The notes beneath the pieces were generated by a model, which was not told the origin of the DNA, did no database searches, and saw only the letters and a list, made by a program, of their open reading frames with translations. From assembly GCA_964545715.1 (NCBI GenBank), contig CAZJHX010000009.1, forward strand, positions 59,800 through 123,799: a stretch of DNA of 64,000 nucleotides, written 5' to 3'. Shown one piece after another: positions 1 through 9,644 of this stretch. A program made the translations under genes and the position numbers. This DNA is from CAZJHX01 sp964545715 (lineage in GTDB: Bacteria > Myxococcota_A > UBA9042 > GCA-2863065). The number at the start of each line of letters is the position of its first letter. Positions within the stretch are counted from its first letter, which is position 1.

Positions 1-1
1 C

Positions 2-1495
2 GAGCTGATGTATGCGCGGGACGCCGACCTCAAATACGTCGAGCTGGTGGATGTGGGCACGCCCGGTGTCGACGACGACTGGTACACGACGGCGAAATAC
101 CGCATCGAGGTGGATGGCGAGGTGGTGGAGAAGACGATCGATCGCGACATGTACTACTGGTATGTGGTGCATCCGCGCATCGAGGATGACCGGCCGTACT
201 ACATCGATCCGGCCCAATACTGCCCCGACCTCAATGACCAATGCCCGTCGTCGCCGATGGGCCCCGGGCGCTTCTGGCGCGAGTTCTTGTGGGACGGTCA
301 TCAGGAGTACTGCACCGGCGCTCCCGACGCGACCGCATGCCCGATGATGGCCGACTATCTGGCCGACACGGATGTGTTGTGGAAGACGCGCAAGAACACG
401 CCCGAAGACAACGGCGCGGTCGGGCAGATCATCCAGTGGATCCAGGCGCGGCAATACTTTGGCGCCAAGGGCGAGCGCTCGATACAGCCGGTGCGCATCG
501 CGGTGCTGGGGCGCGGCAACTGCGGTGAGTGGGCCGACATGACCACGGCAGTGGCGCGCACGGCGCTGATCCCCAACCACAACGTCGGCGCCCACGCCAA
601 CGACCACACCTGGAACGAGTTCTGGGATGACGGCTGGCGCCAGTGGGAGCCGGTCGGCAACAAGGTCATCGACTATAACTACTATCGCAACGACGAGCTC
701 GAGGCAGGGGGCAACCCGTGCTACGCCGTGACCGCAACCCGCGGCGACGGCCTGGTCTGGGACCGCAGCGAGCAGTACGCCAACACCTTCCAATTGACCG
801 TCACCGTGCAGGACGTGGACGGGCGGCCTGTCGACGGCGCGCGGGTCGCGGTCTACGGACCCAACACCACCTATGAGGACATGGCGGGGACCTGGTGGTA
901 CGCCACCGAGGGCGTCACCGACGTCGACGGCAAGGCCCGCATCACGCTGGGTGAGAAGCGCACCATCGCCATCCGAGTGTCATCGGAGCTCGGCAACTTC
1001 CCGGTTGAGGACAACAAGGTCAATACGGTCGTGCAGGAGTCCGTGGCCGGCCAGGACGAGGCCTACACGGTGACCCTGGAAGGTGCGATGCCGGCGCCGC
1101 TGGCGGTGACCAAAAAGGCGGTGGAGCCCGGTGAGGATCTGCTCAGGGTGGAGGTGGCGCAGACCGTGACCGGGTATCGTCTGCTGGGCCAGAGCCGCTA
1201 CGGCACCACGTTCAGCCTGGAGCACGACCGCGGCAAGCTGGACCGCTTTGTCCTCGACGGCGAGAACTACGCCAAGTTCCAGGCCGGTGAGCCGTTTGAA
1301 GCGGCGGATCTCGTCATGGCCGCCGACTCGGATGAGCAGGTGCTGGAGCTGCCCGCCGAGGGCGCTTGGACGCTGGTGCTCTCCAACAACGATCCACGCG
1401 CGACGGCGGCGGTGGGAGACCTGGTGGTCAACGCGCTGTCGGTTGATTTTGCGCTGCTGCCGGGCGATTACGTCGCGATCGATCTCACGCCCTGA
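2..1495 (+). CDS. Transglutaminase-like secreted protein, 5' truncated by window edge
   Basis: The reading frame is open to the left edge, so the true start and any signal peptide lie outside the window; the first ATG is at 8. Numbered from that ATG, a transglutaminase-core-like stretch carries GNCGEWADM with Cys172, then NDHTWNEFW with His200 and WEPV with Glu214, an order that fits a papain-like Cys-His-acid site. From about residue 265 (LTVTVQDVDGRPVDGARV) there is a carboxypeptidase-regulatory-like beta-sandwich, and the last 130 residues look like a beta-rich C-terminal domain. Whether it is a protease, a cross-linking enzyme or an inactive relative cannot be told. It ends 7 bases before the convergent neighbour. 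Confident that it is coding and transglutaminase-like; the substrate is unknown. Confidence 0.75.
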   Translation, partial: ELMYARDADLKYVELVDVGTPGVDDDWYTTAKYRIEVDGEVVEKTIDRDMYYWYVVHPRIEDDRPYYIDPAQYCPDLNDQCPSSPMGPGRFWREFLWDGHQEYCTGAPDATACPMMADYLADTDVLWKTRKNTPEDNGAVGQIIQWIQARQYFGAKGERSIQPVRIAVLGRGNCGEWADMTTAVARTALIPNHNVGAHANDHTWNEFWDDGWRQWEPVGNKVIDYNYYRNDELEAGGNPCYAVTATRGDGLVWDRSEQYANTFQLTVTVQDVDGRPVDGARVAVYGPNTTYEDMAGTWWYATEGVTDVDGKARITLGEKRTIAIRVSSELGNFPVEDNKVNTVVQESVAGQDEAYTVTLEGAMPAPLAVTKKAVEPGEDLLRVEVAQTVTGYRLLGQSRYGTTFSLEHDRGKLDRFVLDGENYAKFQAGEPFEAADLVMAADSDEQVLELPAEGAWTLVLSNNDPRATAAVGDLVVNALSVDFALLPGDYVAIDLTP

Positions 1496-1502
1496 CGTAG
1501 TC

Positions 1503-2990
1503 TTACGGCGCCACACTCACGCACATTACCGCGAGCACGTCGCCGCAGCCGTGTGACTCCTGCTTCAACAGGTTCTTGCCGTCCACCTCGGTGGCCGTGC
1601 CCTGGCCCGATGCGGAGGTCCAGCCGCTGCATGTCTCTTTGGCCTTTCCGTTGACGTCGCTGCCTGTCCAGCCGTCCGCGTCGCTGTTGAAGCTGTTGTT
1701 CACCTCCTTGCCGTTAAAGGTGTACATGGGCGGACTGAAGTTCGGGTTGCTGCCGTCGAAGATGCCGCTGTAGCTCGGGTACAGCGTCTGGTTGAGGGTG
1801 TTCTGGACCTGCAATGACGCGTTGGCGCCGACGATCATCGTGGCGACGTCGCGCACGCCTGCGACCGACAGGAAGGCCTTGAACGTCTCGGTGCGCCCCG
1901 CCGCCGCGGCATCTGCCGCGCACTTGGCGTCGGCGCCCGTCAGCCCGCCCAGGTTGCCGTTGCTTGGCACATTCAGAGCGGCGATAACGATCTTGGTCAG
2001 CGGCTTTGTGCAGTTGTTCTGGGCATACGCCTGGCAGTCGTCCGCGCAGCCGAGCTGGCCGGTGGCGCCGGGGCTCAGCGACGCGCAGGTGGCGTTTTTC
2101 AGGTCGACGCCGTCACAGGTCTCAGCCGCGTCCGCGATGGCGTCGCCGCAGGTCGGCAGCTTGCAGGTGAGGCGGCACTTGTCGGGCAGGTCCGCGTTGC
2201 CGGCGCCGTCGTCGCACTCCTCGTCCGCGTCCTGGATCGTGTCGCCGCACTTGGGCGCCGTGCAGTCGATGCGGCACTTGTCAGGCTCGTTGGCGTTGTT
2301 CGCCCCGTCATCGCATTGCTCGGGGAACTCGGTGATGCCGTCGCCGCAGACCGGCACCAGGCTGAACTGGCGCCACACGTCTTTGACGCGCAGATAGGCT
2401 TGGCCCTGATCACTGCGATAGACGATTTGTCCGTCCTGCTCGTACGGCGCCATCGCAGCGGCGCTGTTCGCCGTCTGGACCAGCTGCGGGCTGTCCAGCG
2501 GCGCGTATCCGCTCAGGTCCGAGAGCTTGGCGTACGGTGACAGGTCCGGGGTGAGCGCGGCCGCCACGTCCGGGGCCAGGTGCGCGGCCGTGATGCACCC
2601 GCTGCAGTCCAGCTGGCCCGCCACGTTGGCCCTCAGCGCGTACGGCACATACCTCAGCGGTGTGCGCGGCAGCTCGGGCTCACCCTGCACGGCGACACCG
2701 ATCCACAGCCCGGCGCCCGACGTGAACACGCCGCCAAACGGCTTCTTCTTGCCGATGACTACCGAGAAGACGCCGTCCGCAACCGACACGCCCGCGTCGA
2801 ACTCCTCGTAGATGGGATCGACCGCATCCTCGGCGTCGTAGACGGCGATCTCCAACCCGTATTTGCCGTCTGTGGCGGCGGTTCCGCCCGCGTTCAGCAG
2901 GCGGCCCTGCATCTGAATCGTGAGGCCCTGGGCCCATGTGATAGCCGGCCAGACCAGCGCGGCCAGTAGAATCCAACGTGCTCGAATCAT
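1503..2990 (-). CDS. Secreted protein: N-terminal module + disulfide repeats + DUF1554-like C-terminal domain
   Basis: A 495-residue protein with a clear signal peptide (MIRARWILLAALVWPAITWA). Residues about 22-125 form a beta-rich module (LTIQMQGRLLNAGG to LPRTPLRYVPYALRANVAGQ) that ends in CSGCITAAHLAP; closely similar modules occur in the proteins at 28362 and 52944. Next come two or three repeats of the CGDG-x5-EQCDDG type (myxobacterial disulfide repeat family). The C-terminal 170 residues begin with the NGNLGGLTGADAKCAADA signature of DUF1554, a family with a C-type-lectin/endostatin-like fold known from Leptospira and delta-proteobacteria. Likely an extracellular recognition or adhesion protein; the ligand is unknown. 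The start was chosen on the signal peptide; no strong ribosome binding site is visible. Confidence 0.8.
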   Translation of the reverse strand: MIRARWILLAALVWPAITWAQGLTIQMQGRLLNAGGTAATDGKYGLEIAVYDAEDAVDPIYEEFDAGVSVADGVFSVVIGKKKPFGGVFTSGAGLWIGVAVQGEPELPRTPLRYVPYALRANVAGQLDCSGCITAAHLAPDVAAALTPDLSPYAKLSDLSGYAPLDSPQLVQTANSAAAMAPYEQDGQIVYRSDQGQAYLRVKDVWRQFSLVPVCGDGITEFPEQCDDGANNANEPDKCRIDCTAPKCGDTIQDADEECDDGAGNADLPDKCRLTCKLPTCGDAIADAAETCDGVDLKNATCASLSPGATGQLGCADDCQAYAQNNCTKPLTKIVIAALNVPSNGNLGGLTGADAKCAADAAAAGRTETFKAFLSVAGVRDVATMIVGANASLQVQNTLNQTLYPSYSGIFDGSNPNFSPPMYTFNGKEVNNSFNSDADGWTGSDVNGKAKETCSGWTSASGQGTATEVDGKNLLKQESHGCGDVLAVMCVSVAP

Positions 2991-3015
2991 GTGGGAATGC
3001 TAGCAGAATCGCGGC

Positions 3016-5004
3016 TTAAGGGGCGTCCTCGACCACCTGCAGCACCCCGCTCAGCACCAGATACTGACCGTCGCCACTGTCGGTTGCGCTCAGCGACGCC
3101 GGCTTGACCCGGCCCAGATCCGGCAGCGGCAGCGCGCCGATGATCTCGCTGAAGAGCGGGCTCAGCTCCTCCAGCAGCGCCGTCACAAACGGCTCGACCG
3201 TGCCCTCCACCTTGCGCTTGACCGTGGTGTCGTCGGTCTCCAGATCAAAGCCGATGTTGAACGGGAACAGCTCCAACAACAGGGAGTCCGCCTCGGTCAC
3301 CGCGCCCGCCGCCATCCGCAGCGAGATGACCCCGCGCGCCAACGCCGTCGTCTCCGTGGAGAAGTCCAGCGTCAGGTCGCCCAGCGCCACGCCGATGGCC
3401 TTGCTGTCCGGCACCGTCGTCATCACCGGCGGCAGCGGCGTGATGATCTTCAATATAAGCGGGTCCTCGGGGTCCACCTCATCGCCGACCGCGCCGACCA
3501 ACCCGCCCAGAAAGCCCGCCACAAAGTAGACCGGCGCCTTCAGCTCATCCAGCATGGCCTGATCGATCGTCACCTGCAGGGTTCCGATGCGCCAGATCTC
3601 GTGCAGGATCAGGTTCACCAGGTCGTCGCTGATCCCAAGCGTCGCAAAGTCGCTGCGCGGGTGAAAGGCCTTGGTCGACGGCGTCCGCAGCACACCCGGA
3701 TCCTCATCGACCGCCGTTTCGCCCGCCACGCTCAGGCTGCCGCTCAATCTAAGCTCGATGCCGTGCGTGTCCACGTCCACGTCGACGGCGGACAGGTCCA
3801 CCGTGATGTCCGTGTCGATCACCGTGTAGGTGAGCGGCTCCGTGATCTTCGCCAGCCCCAGCTGAATCGACTCGGCCCCGAGCTTCAGCGCGGTGTCCGT
3901 CAGCAGCTTCTCCAGGCTCTCCAGCACGGGGCCCTCGATGCCGGCCGTCGCGGGCACCTCGCCGCCTTCATCGGTGACCGTCACCTCGGGCTCCTGAAAG
4001 TCGAAGGTGGGCTCCAACAGCTCGACGTCGTACACGCCATCTTTGGCCGCGATCGCCAGCGGCACCTGCAGCGCCACCTTTCCAATCGCGAACTCCACGT
4101 CGTACGCCGCCTCGGCCCCGCCGGGCGCATACAGCTCCAGCGACGATGTGGCCACCAACTCAAACACCGTGACCTGGATGGTCAGCGTGTCTTTCACCGC
4201 GGTGACAAAGACCTGGGTGCCGTCACCGATCGCCACGGTCTCGATCGACACCTTGGCCAGCGACGAGTCGATGATCGGGTTCTGACTCTGCGCCAGCGCC
4301 GTGTAGTCCAGCTCACCCGCCAGGCTGGCCACCAGCGTGTTGAACGTGCGCAGGCCCAACGGTCCGATGTGCAGCACCACCGCGTCATCGATCTCATCCG
4401 CAGGCGACCCGAACTCGCCGCTGAGCACGCTGACATGCTCCAGCGCCGTGTTGCCCGCGCCGTCCTCGACCTCCACGCGGATCGTGTTCATGCCGTCCAC
4501 GATCGGGACGTCGACCTCCCAGTCCGGCCCCGTCGGCGACTGGTCCTTGCCCGCGACCGCCACTCGCGTGATGCCGCTTTCATCCGACGCGGAGAACAGC
4601 AGCCCGATGGCCGACGCGCCGCTCACTGTGGCCCCGCGAGGCGGCCCCGCGATCGTCAGCAGCGGGACCAGATCGTCCACATTGATCGTCACCGAGTCGG
4701 AGGCGCCGCTCTCGGGGTGCACCACCTCGATCGTGCTCAGGGTGCCGTCTACCGGCAGCCAATACGAGAACAGGCCGTGCTCCGACGGCACACTCAGCCC
4801 GTTGATGGTCACCTGGGCGGTAGCCGTGCCCGTGACCTCGCCCGTGACGCGCACGTGGGTCCCGCCGATCAGCGCACCGGACTCGGGCGCCGTGATGCGC
4901 ACCGTGATCGGCTCCGGCTCCGGCAGCGGGATGCCGACCGGGTCGTCCGCGCACGCGGCAAAGCACAGACAAAACAGGCCGAGCGTGGCGAGCGCGGCTC
5001 TCAA
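3016..5004 (-). CDS. Putative TULIP/BPI-like lipoprotein (downstream copy)
   Basis: A 662-residue lipoprotein: the N-terminus MRAALATLGLFCLCFAAC gives a lipobox with the modified Cys at 18. After it come Ig-like segments (VRITAPESGALIGGTHVRVTG, then a second at LTIAGPPRGATVSG). The last 300 residues are long amphipathic beta/helix stretches in the order DDLVNLILHEIWRIGTLQV, TPLPPVMTT, IGVALGDLTLDFS, a long helix, then IGALPLPDLGRVKP. The neighbour at 5001 has the same order, and it resembles the C-terminal half of BPI/LBP-type TULIP lipid-binding proteins. The fold call is my inference from pattern; no search was run. It is the last gene of a three-gene operon; its ATG overlaps the upstream stop by 4 bases. 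Confidence 0.6.
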   Translation of the reverse strand: MRAALATLGLFCLCFAACADDPVGIPLPEPEPITVRITAPESGALIGGTHVRVTGEVTGTATAQVTINGLSVPSEHGLFSYWLPVDGTLSTIEVVHPESGASDSVTINVDDLVPLLTIAGPPRGATVSGASAIGLLFSASDESGITRVAVAGKDQSPTGPDWEVDVPIVDGMNTIRVEVEDGAGNTALEHVSVLSGEFGSPADEIDDAVVLHIGPLGLRTFNTLVASLAGELDYTALAQSQNPIIDSSLAKVSIETVAIGDGTQVFVTAVKDTLTIQVTVFELVATSSLELYAPGGAEAAYDVEFAIGKVALQVPLAIAAKDGVYDVELLEPTFDFQEPEVTVTDEGGEVPATAGIEGPVLESLEKLLTDTALKLGAESIQLGLAKITEPLTYTVIDTDITVDLSAVDVDVDTHGIELRLSGSLSVAGETAVDEDPGVLRTPSTKAFHPRSDFATLGISDDLVNLILHEIWRIGTLQVTIDQAMLDELKAPVYFVAGFLGGLVGAVGDEVDPEDPLILKIITPLPPVMTTVPDSKAIGVALGDLTLDFSTETTALARGVISLRMAAGAVTEADSLLLELFPFNIGFDLETDDTTVKRKVEGTVEPFVTALLEELSPLFSEIIGALPLPDLGRVKPASLSATDSGDGQYLVLSGVLQVVEDAP

Positions 5005-7115
5005 TCGACGACCGTGCCGTTGAGGACGGTGTAGCCCTCGATGCGCTCCAACGTCTTGGGATCAAAGCCCAGGATCGTCTCGGCAGGCACACCCGGAATC
5101 AGCGCGCTGATATCGAACTTGGGAATGGGGAAGCTCTTGAAGATTCCGTCCGCCAGCGTCGCCACCACGACGTCCTCGACCACGTTGGTCACGATCAGCT
5201 GCAGCAGGTTCTTGGCGCCCTCGATGGCTCCTGTGGTCTCCACCAACTCGAAATCCAGGTCGATCAGCTGGCTGACCCCAAACGAGATGTCCAGCGTGCC
5301 GTTTTCGCCGGCCGCCACAGCCAGGTCGATCTCAAACGACGCGCTCACAAACGCCACCACCGACGCCGGCTTCCCGTCGAACAAGAAGCTGGCCGCGATG
5401 CGCAGGTCGCCGATCTGCAGCCGCGTCTTGCCGTTGGGCGTGCAGCTTGTCAGCACGGGCGGCAGGAACGGCTGCACGTCCACCTGCAGTCCGGGCACCG
5501 GCAGGTCATCCTTCAGCACCAGCTCGATGGTCGCTGGGTCGATGGACACGTTCATCAGGCCGCCCCACCACGCGGCGAACAGCCCCTGGTTGATCAGGTC
5601 ATCGTGCAGCGCCACAGCGATGTGTGCATCCGTCGGGATGTTCAGCGACTGCTCGTCGGCCTCGAAGCACCCGTTGCGCGCCAGGGACCCGTACGTTGAC
5701 AACTCGGGCACCGCCTGCGGCGTCGTGGCGCTGATCTCCACGCCCACGACCGCGCCGTCGCTGCTCAAATAGATGTAGCTGGGCGCCACCGTCACGGTCA
5801 CGGGCACCGCCGACGTGATGCCCAAAAACGCCGGGATCTCAAAGCTCTGAACGTACGTGCCCATGCCCTCCAGCAGGCCGGACAACATCGGCGCCACCAC
5901 ATCGACCAGCGCCCCCTCGATCGCAAGCTCGACGTACTGGCCGATCGTGTCGCCAAACCAGTTGGCCAGCCACTCCAGCGCACCGGCTGCGCCCGCCGTG
6001 ATGTCGAACTCCAGCGTGCCCAACACCACGTCGAGGTCGTCCTCGGCGATCGTGACCGCGATCTCACCGTCGTCGTTCAGCTCGATTGCGGCGTACGCGC
6101 CTATCGTCACAACCGCGGCCGACGCCGTGCCGACGGCATCCGGACACAAGAAGCCGGGCGCTTTGGCGTCAAACCCGATCACCAGGTCGGTGAGCGTGCC
6201 GCTCAGCACCACGCCACCCGGTGCCGGCTTCACGTTCACGCTGTAAACGTTGTACTCCAGCTTGGTCACGTACACCGTCCACTCGCACCAGCCGAACCCG
6301 CCGCCGTCGCCTTCGCCCGTAATCGGGTACGGGATCAGCGCCAGGATGTCGGTGTTCTCCAGCACCAGGTGCACGACGGTGGCCACGTCGTCGACGTCGC
6401 TCAAGTCGTCGTCGTCCCACAGATCCTTGCCCAGAAACACGACCAGACCGTTGGTCACCGACGCCTGCTCAGACGCGCCGTTCGTGGTGTCGTAGAACCC
6501 CTCGCCCATCAAGAAGGTCTGCACCGCGCGCGCCTGCCCGACCGGGTCCGCCAGCTGCGCCGACAGGATGTTGATGCCGTGCGTGGGGTTGACCAGCGTG
6601 GTGTTGAAGCTGCCGTCCGGCGCGAAGTTGAGCTCGGCGCCGTTCACGGTCAGGTGGGCGTCGATGCCGATCGGGCTGAAGGAGGTGCCTTCGATGCCGA
6701 CCTTCTTCTGGTAGGGCAGGGTGACGCCGCGCGCGGGCGCGGACAGACTGACCGATGGCGAGCAATCCGGCACCTTCAGCGGCGGATGCTCGCAGGACCC
6801 GTCGGCCAGGCACACGTCCTTGGTGCAGCCGTTGCCGTCGTCGCAGTTGCAGCCGGTCACGGTGTCGCCGCCGGTGTCCACGGTCCCGGTATCGTCCGGC
6901 TCGCCGGTGTCTGTGGTGTCGGTCGTGCCGGTGTCCGTGGTCGTGTCGCCGGTGTCGGTAGTGGTCGTGTCGCCGCTGGTGTCCGTGGTGGTCGCCGTCG
7001 TGCCCGTGTCGGCGGTGCCCGTCCCGGTCGTATCGCCGGTTGCGGTCGTGTCCGTGCCGCCGTCACCGCACCCCAACGCCGCGGCCATGAATACAGCCAG
7101 CGCCAGCCGCATCAT
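5001..7115 (-). CDS. Putative TULIP/BPI-like lipoprotein with Thr/Asp-rich tether (upstream copy)
   Basis: A 704-residue lipoprotein (MMRLALAVFMAAALGC lipobox). About 65 residues of Thr/Asp/Gly-rich low-complexity sequence follow, then a short Cys cluster (CNCDDGNGCTKDVC) and an Ig-like segment. The C-terminal third reads VALHDDLINQGLFAAWWGG, then FLPPVLTSC, LQIGDLRIAASFLF, an amphipathic helix NLLQLIVTNVVEDVV, and SFPIPKFDISALIPG. That succession (short helix with N-x-x-L-F-x-x-W-x-x-G, PP turn, GDL strand, long helix, FP-P motif near the end) matches what I know of the C-terminal barrel of BPI/LBP/CETP proteins. It would be a periplasmic or surface lipid-binding protein. It overlaps both neighbours by 4 bases, so it should be translationally coupled. 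Confidence 0.6.
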   Translation of the reverse strand: MMRLALAVFMAAALGCGDGGTDTTATGDTTGTGTADTGTTATTTDTSGDTTTTDTGDTTTDTGTTDTTDTGEPDDTGTVDTGGDTVTGCNCDDGNGCTKDVCLADGSCEHPPLKVPDCSPSVSLSAPARGVTLPYQKKVGIEGTSFSPIGIDAHLTVNGAELNFAPDGSFNTTLVNPTHGINILSAQLADPVGQARAVQTFLMGEGFYDTTNGASEQASVTNGLVVFLGKDLWDDDDLSDVDDVATVVHLVLENTDILALIPYPITGEGDGGGFGWCEWTVYVTKLEYNVYSVNVKPAPGGVVLSGTLTDLVIGFDAKAPGFLCPDAVGTASAAVVTIGAYAAIELNDDGEIAVTIAEDDLDVVLGTLEFDITAGAAGALEWLANWFGDTIGQYVELAIEGALVDVVAPMLSGLLEGMGTYVQSFEIPAFLGITSAVPVTVTVAPSYIYLSSDGAVVGVEISATTPQAVPELSTYGSLARNGCFEADEQSLNIPTDAHIAVALHDDLINQGLFAAWWGGLMNVSIDPATIELVLKDDLPVPGLQVDVQPFLPPVLTSCTPNGKTRLQIGDLRIAASFLFDGKPASVVAFVSASFEIDLAVAAGENGTLDISFGVSQLIDLDFELVETTGAIEGAKNLLQLIVTNVVEDVVVATLADGIFKSFPIPKFDISALIPGVPAETILGFDPKTLERIEGYTVLNGTVVD

Positions 7116-9580
7116 GCGGTGCGCCTCCGCCAGGCCAGCCCGATGGCCAGCATCACAAACAGCATCAGCGGCGCCGTGGGCGAGCCCGTCGGACCCGACT
7201 GACAGCCGCTCTCCTCATCCGGGACAAACGGCGGCGGGGGAGGCGGCGGCGCCAGGATCGGCTCACTGGAGTGCTCTTCCCATTGCACCGGCGGATGTGT
7301 TCCCCGCTCGGCTTCCGTCGGCTGCGCGCGCGGCTTGGTCCACGGCGACACCGTCTCGTCCGGTGGATCCTCAGGCTCGGGCTCGGTCCGCTCGGGCGGC
7401 GCATCGTGGCCCGGCTCTTCGGTAGGCTCGGGCGGCGCTGCAGCCTCGACGCACGGACCGGCGGCCACCAGTGTCGCGGTCGACTGCAGCGACACCGCAA
7501 ACTGGCGCTGCACCTTGCTGACGTCGAAGAGCTTCAGCGAGTCCTCCAGGTACTCGGCCGACTGCTTCTTGGCAAAGGCCAACTTCTTGAGCATGGCCAG
7601 GTCGCTGTTGATGAAGCCGTAGATCTCGAACATGACCGCGTGCGCCAGGAAGGTGTCGTCCACCACGTCCAGGTCCAGCGGGCCGTTGGCGCCGTCCAGC
7701 GTGTACAGCACGTGCGTCCAGCCGATCGACTGGGCGATGACCTGACCGGCCTCGATCAGCCCGCCGGGGCCGCGGATGTTGTCGATAAACGTGCCCACGT
7801 ACGTCAGATAGGCGATGCTGGCGTCGATGATCAGCGTCAGCCCGAGGCTGGCGATGCCTTTGGCGATCCCCGCCGTCGTCAGCCCGGCCGCCAGCGCCGC
7901 CGATCCCTCACCCACGGCCACTTTCCACGCCGTCTTGGCGGTCAGCTTGCTGATGAAGTACGCCGTGAAGCCCTTCTTGATGCCTGTCCACAGCACATGC
8001 TTGACGCCGTCCGCCAGCGTGCTGCCGATCGACCCCGCGATGAGCGCTGGCGGGAGGACCTGCTTGAGCTTGGTAAAGCGCTCGGGTGAGTCTTCCTCGA
8101 TCAGGTCGTGCATCAGCTGGACCGCGGCGTCGAAGTCGTCCCCGCCGGCCTCGATAGCCGCCATCAGGCGCTCCGAGACGACGTGTCCACTCAGATACGG
8201 CTCACCCGCCAGAATTGGGCTCAGCTTGACCAGCTCCTGGGCCGCCACACCGGCCGTGTTGAAGCCCTTGGTGACGATCATCGCCACCTTGAACGTCAGC
8301 GTGCCGACCTCCGCCTCTTCGGGCGTGCTCAGGCCGACCGTCTCTTTGACCCACTGCGTCAGCTCTTTACCGGACGCCAGCATGTCTTCCAGGAGCTCTT
8401 TGATGATCACGAACGGCTGCGTGATGTAGTAGACGACCTTGAGGTGCTTCTCGTCGTAGTACCAGTCGTAGCCCTCTTGCAGCGCGATGTACGTGCCCTT
8501 GTACCAGGGGTGCTCGCGGATCAGGTCGCGCCACAACAGCACCGCCTGGGCCGCCTTGCGCCGAATCTCTTGATCGCAGACCGCGTTGCCGACGTCGTCC
8601 AGGACCTGCAGCGCATGCAGATTGGCGAAGACCGTCCACGACGACGCGGCCATGAAGTCGACCGGCTCCGCGAAGCCCAGCGCCACCGTGTAGAGCTTGC
8701 CGTCGATGGAGACCTCGTGCGCCGTCACCGACGTTACGAGCCCCGTGCTGTCGGCGATGGGGTCCACGTTGGGCACCACGATGTTGTCGTCCGTGACCGC
8801 GACCGTCGGCACGACCTCCAGCGGGGCCGTCTCCAGCTCGGTCAGCGCCAGGGCCTCATCCTTGGGCGGCAGCGCGTTCTTGAAGACCTGATAGCGCCAC
8901 GTGTAGTCCCCGGGCTCCAGCGCGCCGTAGCTGATGTCCAGGCCGTAGCTGATCTCGGTCTCCCAGGTGTGCGACTCGCCCGCGGACAGATTTGACCCCT
9001 GCGTCAGGCCGAACTTCAGCGGTCCGGACTGACCCTCCAGCTCCAGGTAGACGTAGATGTCCTTGATCTTGCCGGTCGTGTTGTTGGTCACCGTCACCGA
9101 CGCCATGGCGTCCTTCAGGCCGGGAGCGCCGATCGTCGGTAGGTTGGGCGTGACCTCGATGTCCGGCGAGCCCACGACAAATGTGCTCTCAGCGCCGTTG
9201 TTGGTCTCGTCCAGCTCATCGATCTTGTCGCCCGGGTCGACCATGACGCTGATCGTGTGCTCGCCCGGCTCCTCGATCAGGATCGAGTCCTTCTCGGAGT
9301 TCAGCGAGTCGATGTCCAGGCCGCAGCTCAGCTGTTGAGTGCCGAAGACTTTGCCGTCCAGAAGAAAGTCGATCTTGATGTCGCCGCCGATGCAGGCGAA
9401 GTCCTTGACGTCCTTGGTCCCGATGTTGGTGATCTGCGCTTTGACCTCAACGATATGCCCGATGGCAGGCTCCGCCGGCGACAAGGTCAGCGCGTTGATC
9501 TTCAGGTCCGGCGCATCGGCCAGCGCGGGGCCGCTCAGCAGGCCGAGCGCGGCCGCCAGGATGATTAGTCGTGTCAACAC
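7112..9580 (-). CDS. CARDB-domain secreted protein with MYXO-CTERM-like tail
   Basis: An 822-residue protein, first gene of the operon with the two putative TULIP lipoproteins (its stop overlaps the next ATG by 4 bases). I chose the GTG at 9580 because it starts directly at a signal peptide (VLTRLIILAAALGLLSGPALA); the in-frame ATG at 9616 would add a polar leader. After the signal is a CARDB-type Ig-like domain (LKINALTLSPAEPAIGHIVE to ELDETNNGAES), a second Ig-like domain, then a mostly helical region of about 450 residues that I do not recognise. A Pro/Glu-rich spacer leads to a C-terminal SGCQSG, hydrophobic helix and RRR cluster, the layout of a MYXO-CTERM-like sorting signal. Confidence 0.75.
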   Translation of the reverse strand: MLTRLIILAAALGLLSGPALADAPDLKINALTLSPAEPAIGHIVEVKAQITNIGTKDVKDFACIGGDIKIDFLLDGKVFGTQQLSCGLDIDSLNSEKDSILIEEPGEHTISVMVDPGDKIDELDETNNGAESTFVVGSPDIEVTPNLPTIGAPGLKDAMASVTVTNNTTGKIKDIYVYLELEGQSGPLKFGLTQGSNLSAGESHTWETEISYGLDISYGALEPGDYTWRYQVFKNALPPKDEALALTELETAPLEVVPTVAVTDDNIVVPNVDPIADSTGLVTSVTAHEVSIDGKLYTVALGFAEPVDFMAASSWTVFANLHALQVLDDVGNAVCDQEIRRKAAQAVLLWRDLIREHPWYKGTYIALQEGYDWYYDEKHLKVVYYITQPFVIIKELLEDMLASGKELTQWVKETVGLSTPEEAEVGTLTFKVAMIVTKGFNTAGVAAQELVKLSPILAGEPYLSGHVVSERLMAAIEAGGDDFDAAVQLMHDLIEEDSPERFTKLKQVLPPALIAGSIGSTLADGVKHVLWTGIKKGFTAYFISKLTAKTAWKVAVGEGSAALAAGLTTAGIAKGIASLGLTLIIDASIAYLTYVGTFIDNIRGPGGLIEAGQVIAQSIGWTHVLYTLDGANGPLDLDVVDDTFLAHAVMFEIYGFINSDLAMLKKLAFAKKQSAEYLEDSLKLFDVSKVQRQFAVSLQSTATLVAAGPCVEAAAPPEPTEEPGHDAPPERTEPEPEDPPDETVSPWTKPRAQPTEAERGTHPPVQWEEHSSEPILAPPPPPPPFVPDEESGCQSGPTGSPTAPLMLFVMLAIGLAWRRRTA

Positions 9581-9644
9581 CGGCGCAGTGTCACATAACT
9601 GCCCGCCAGTAGCCAAGCATTGAGTACCGGGCTACCTTTTGTGT

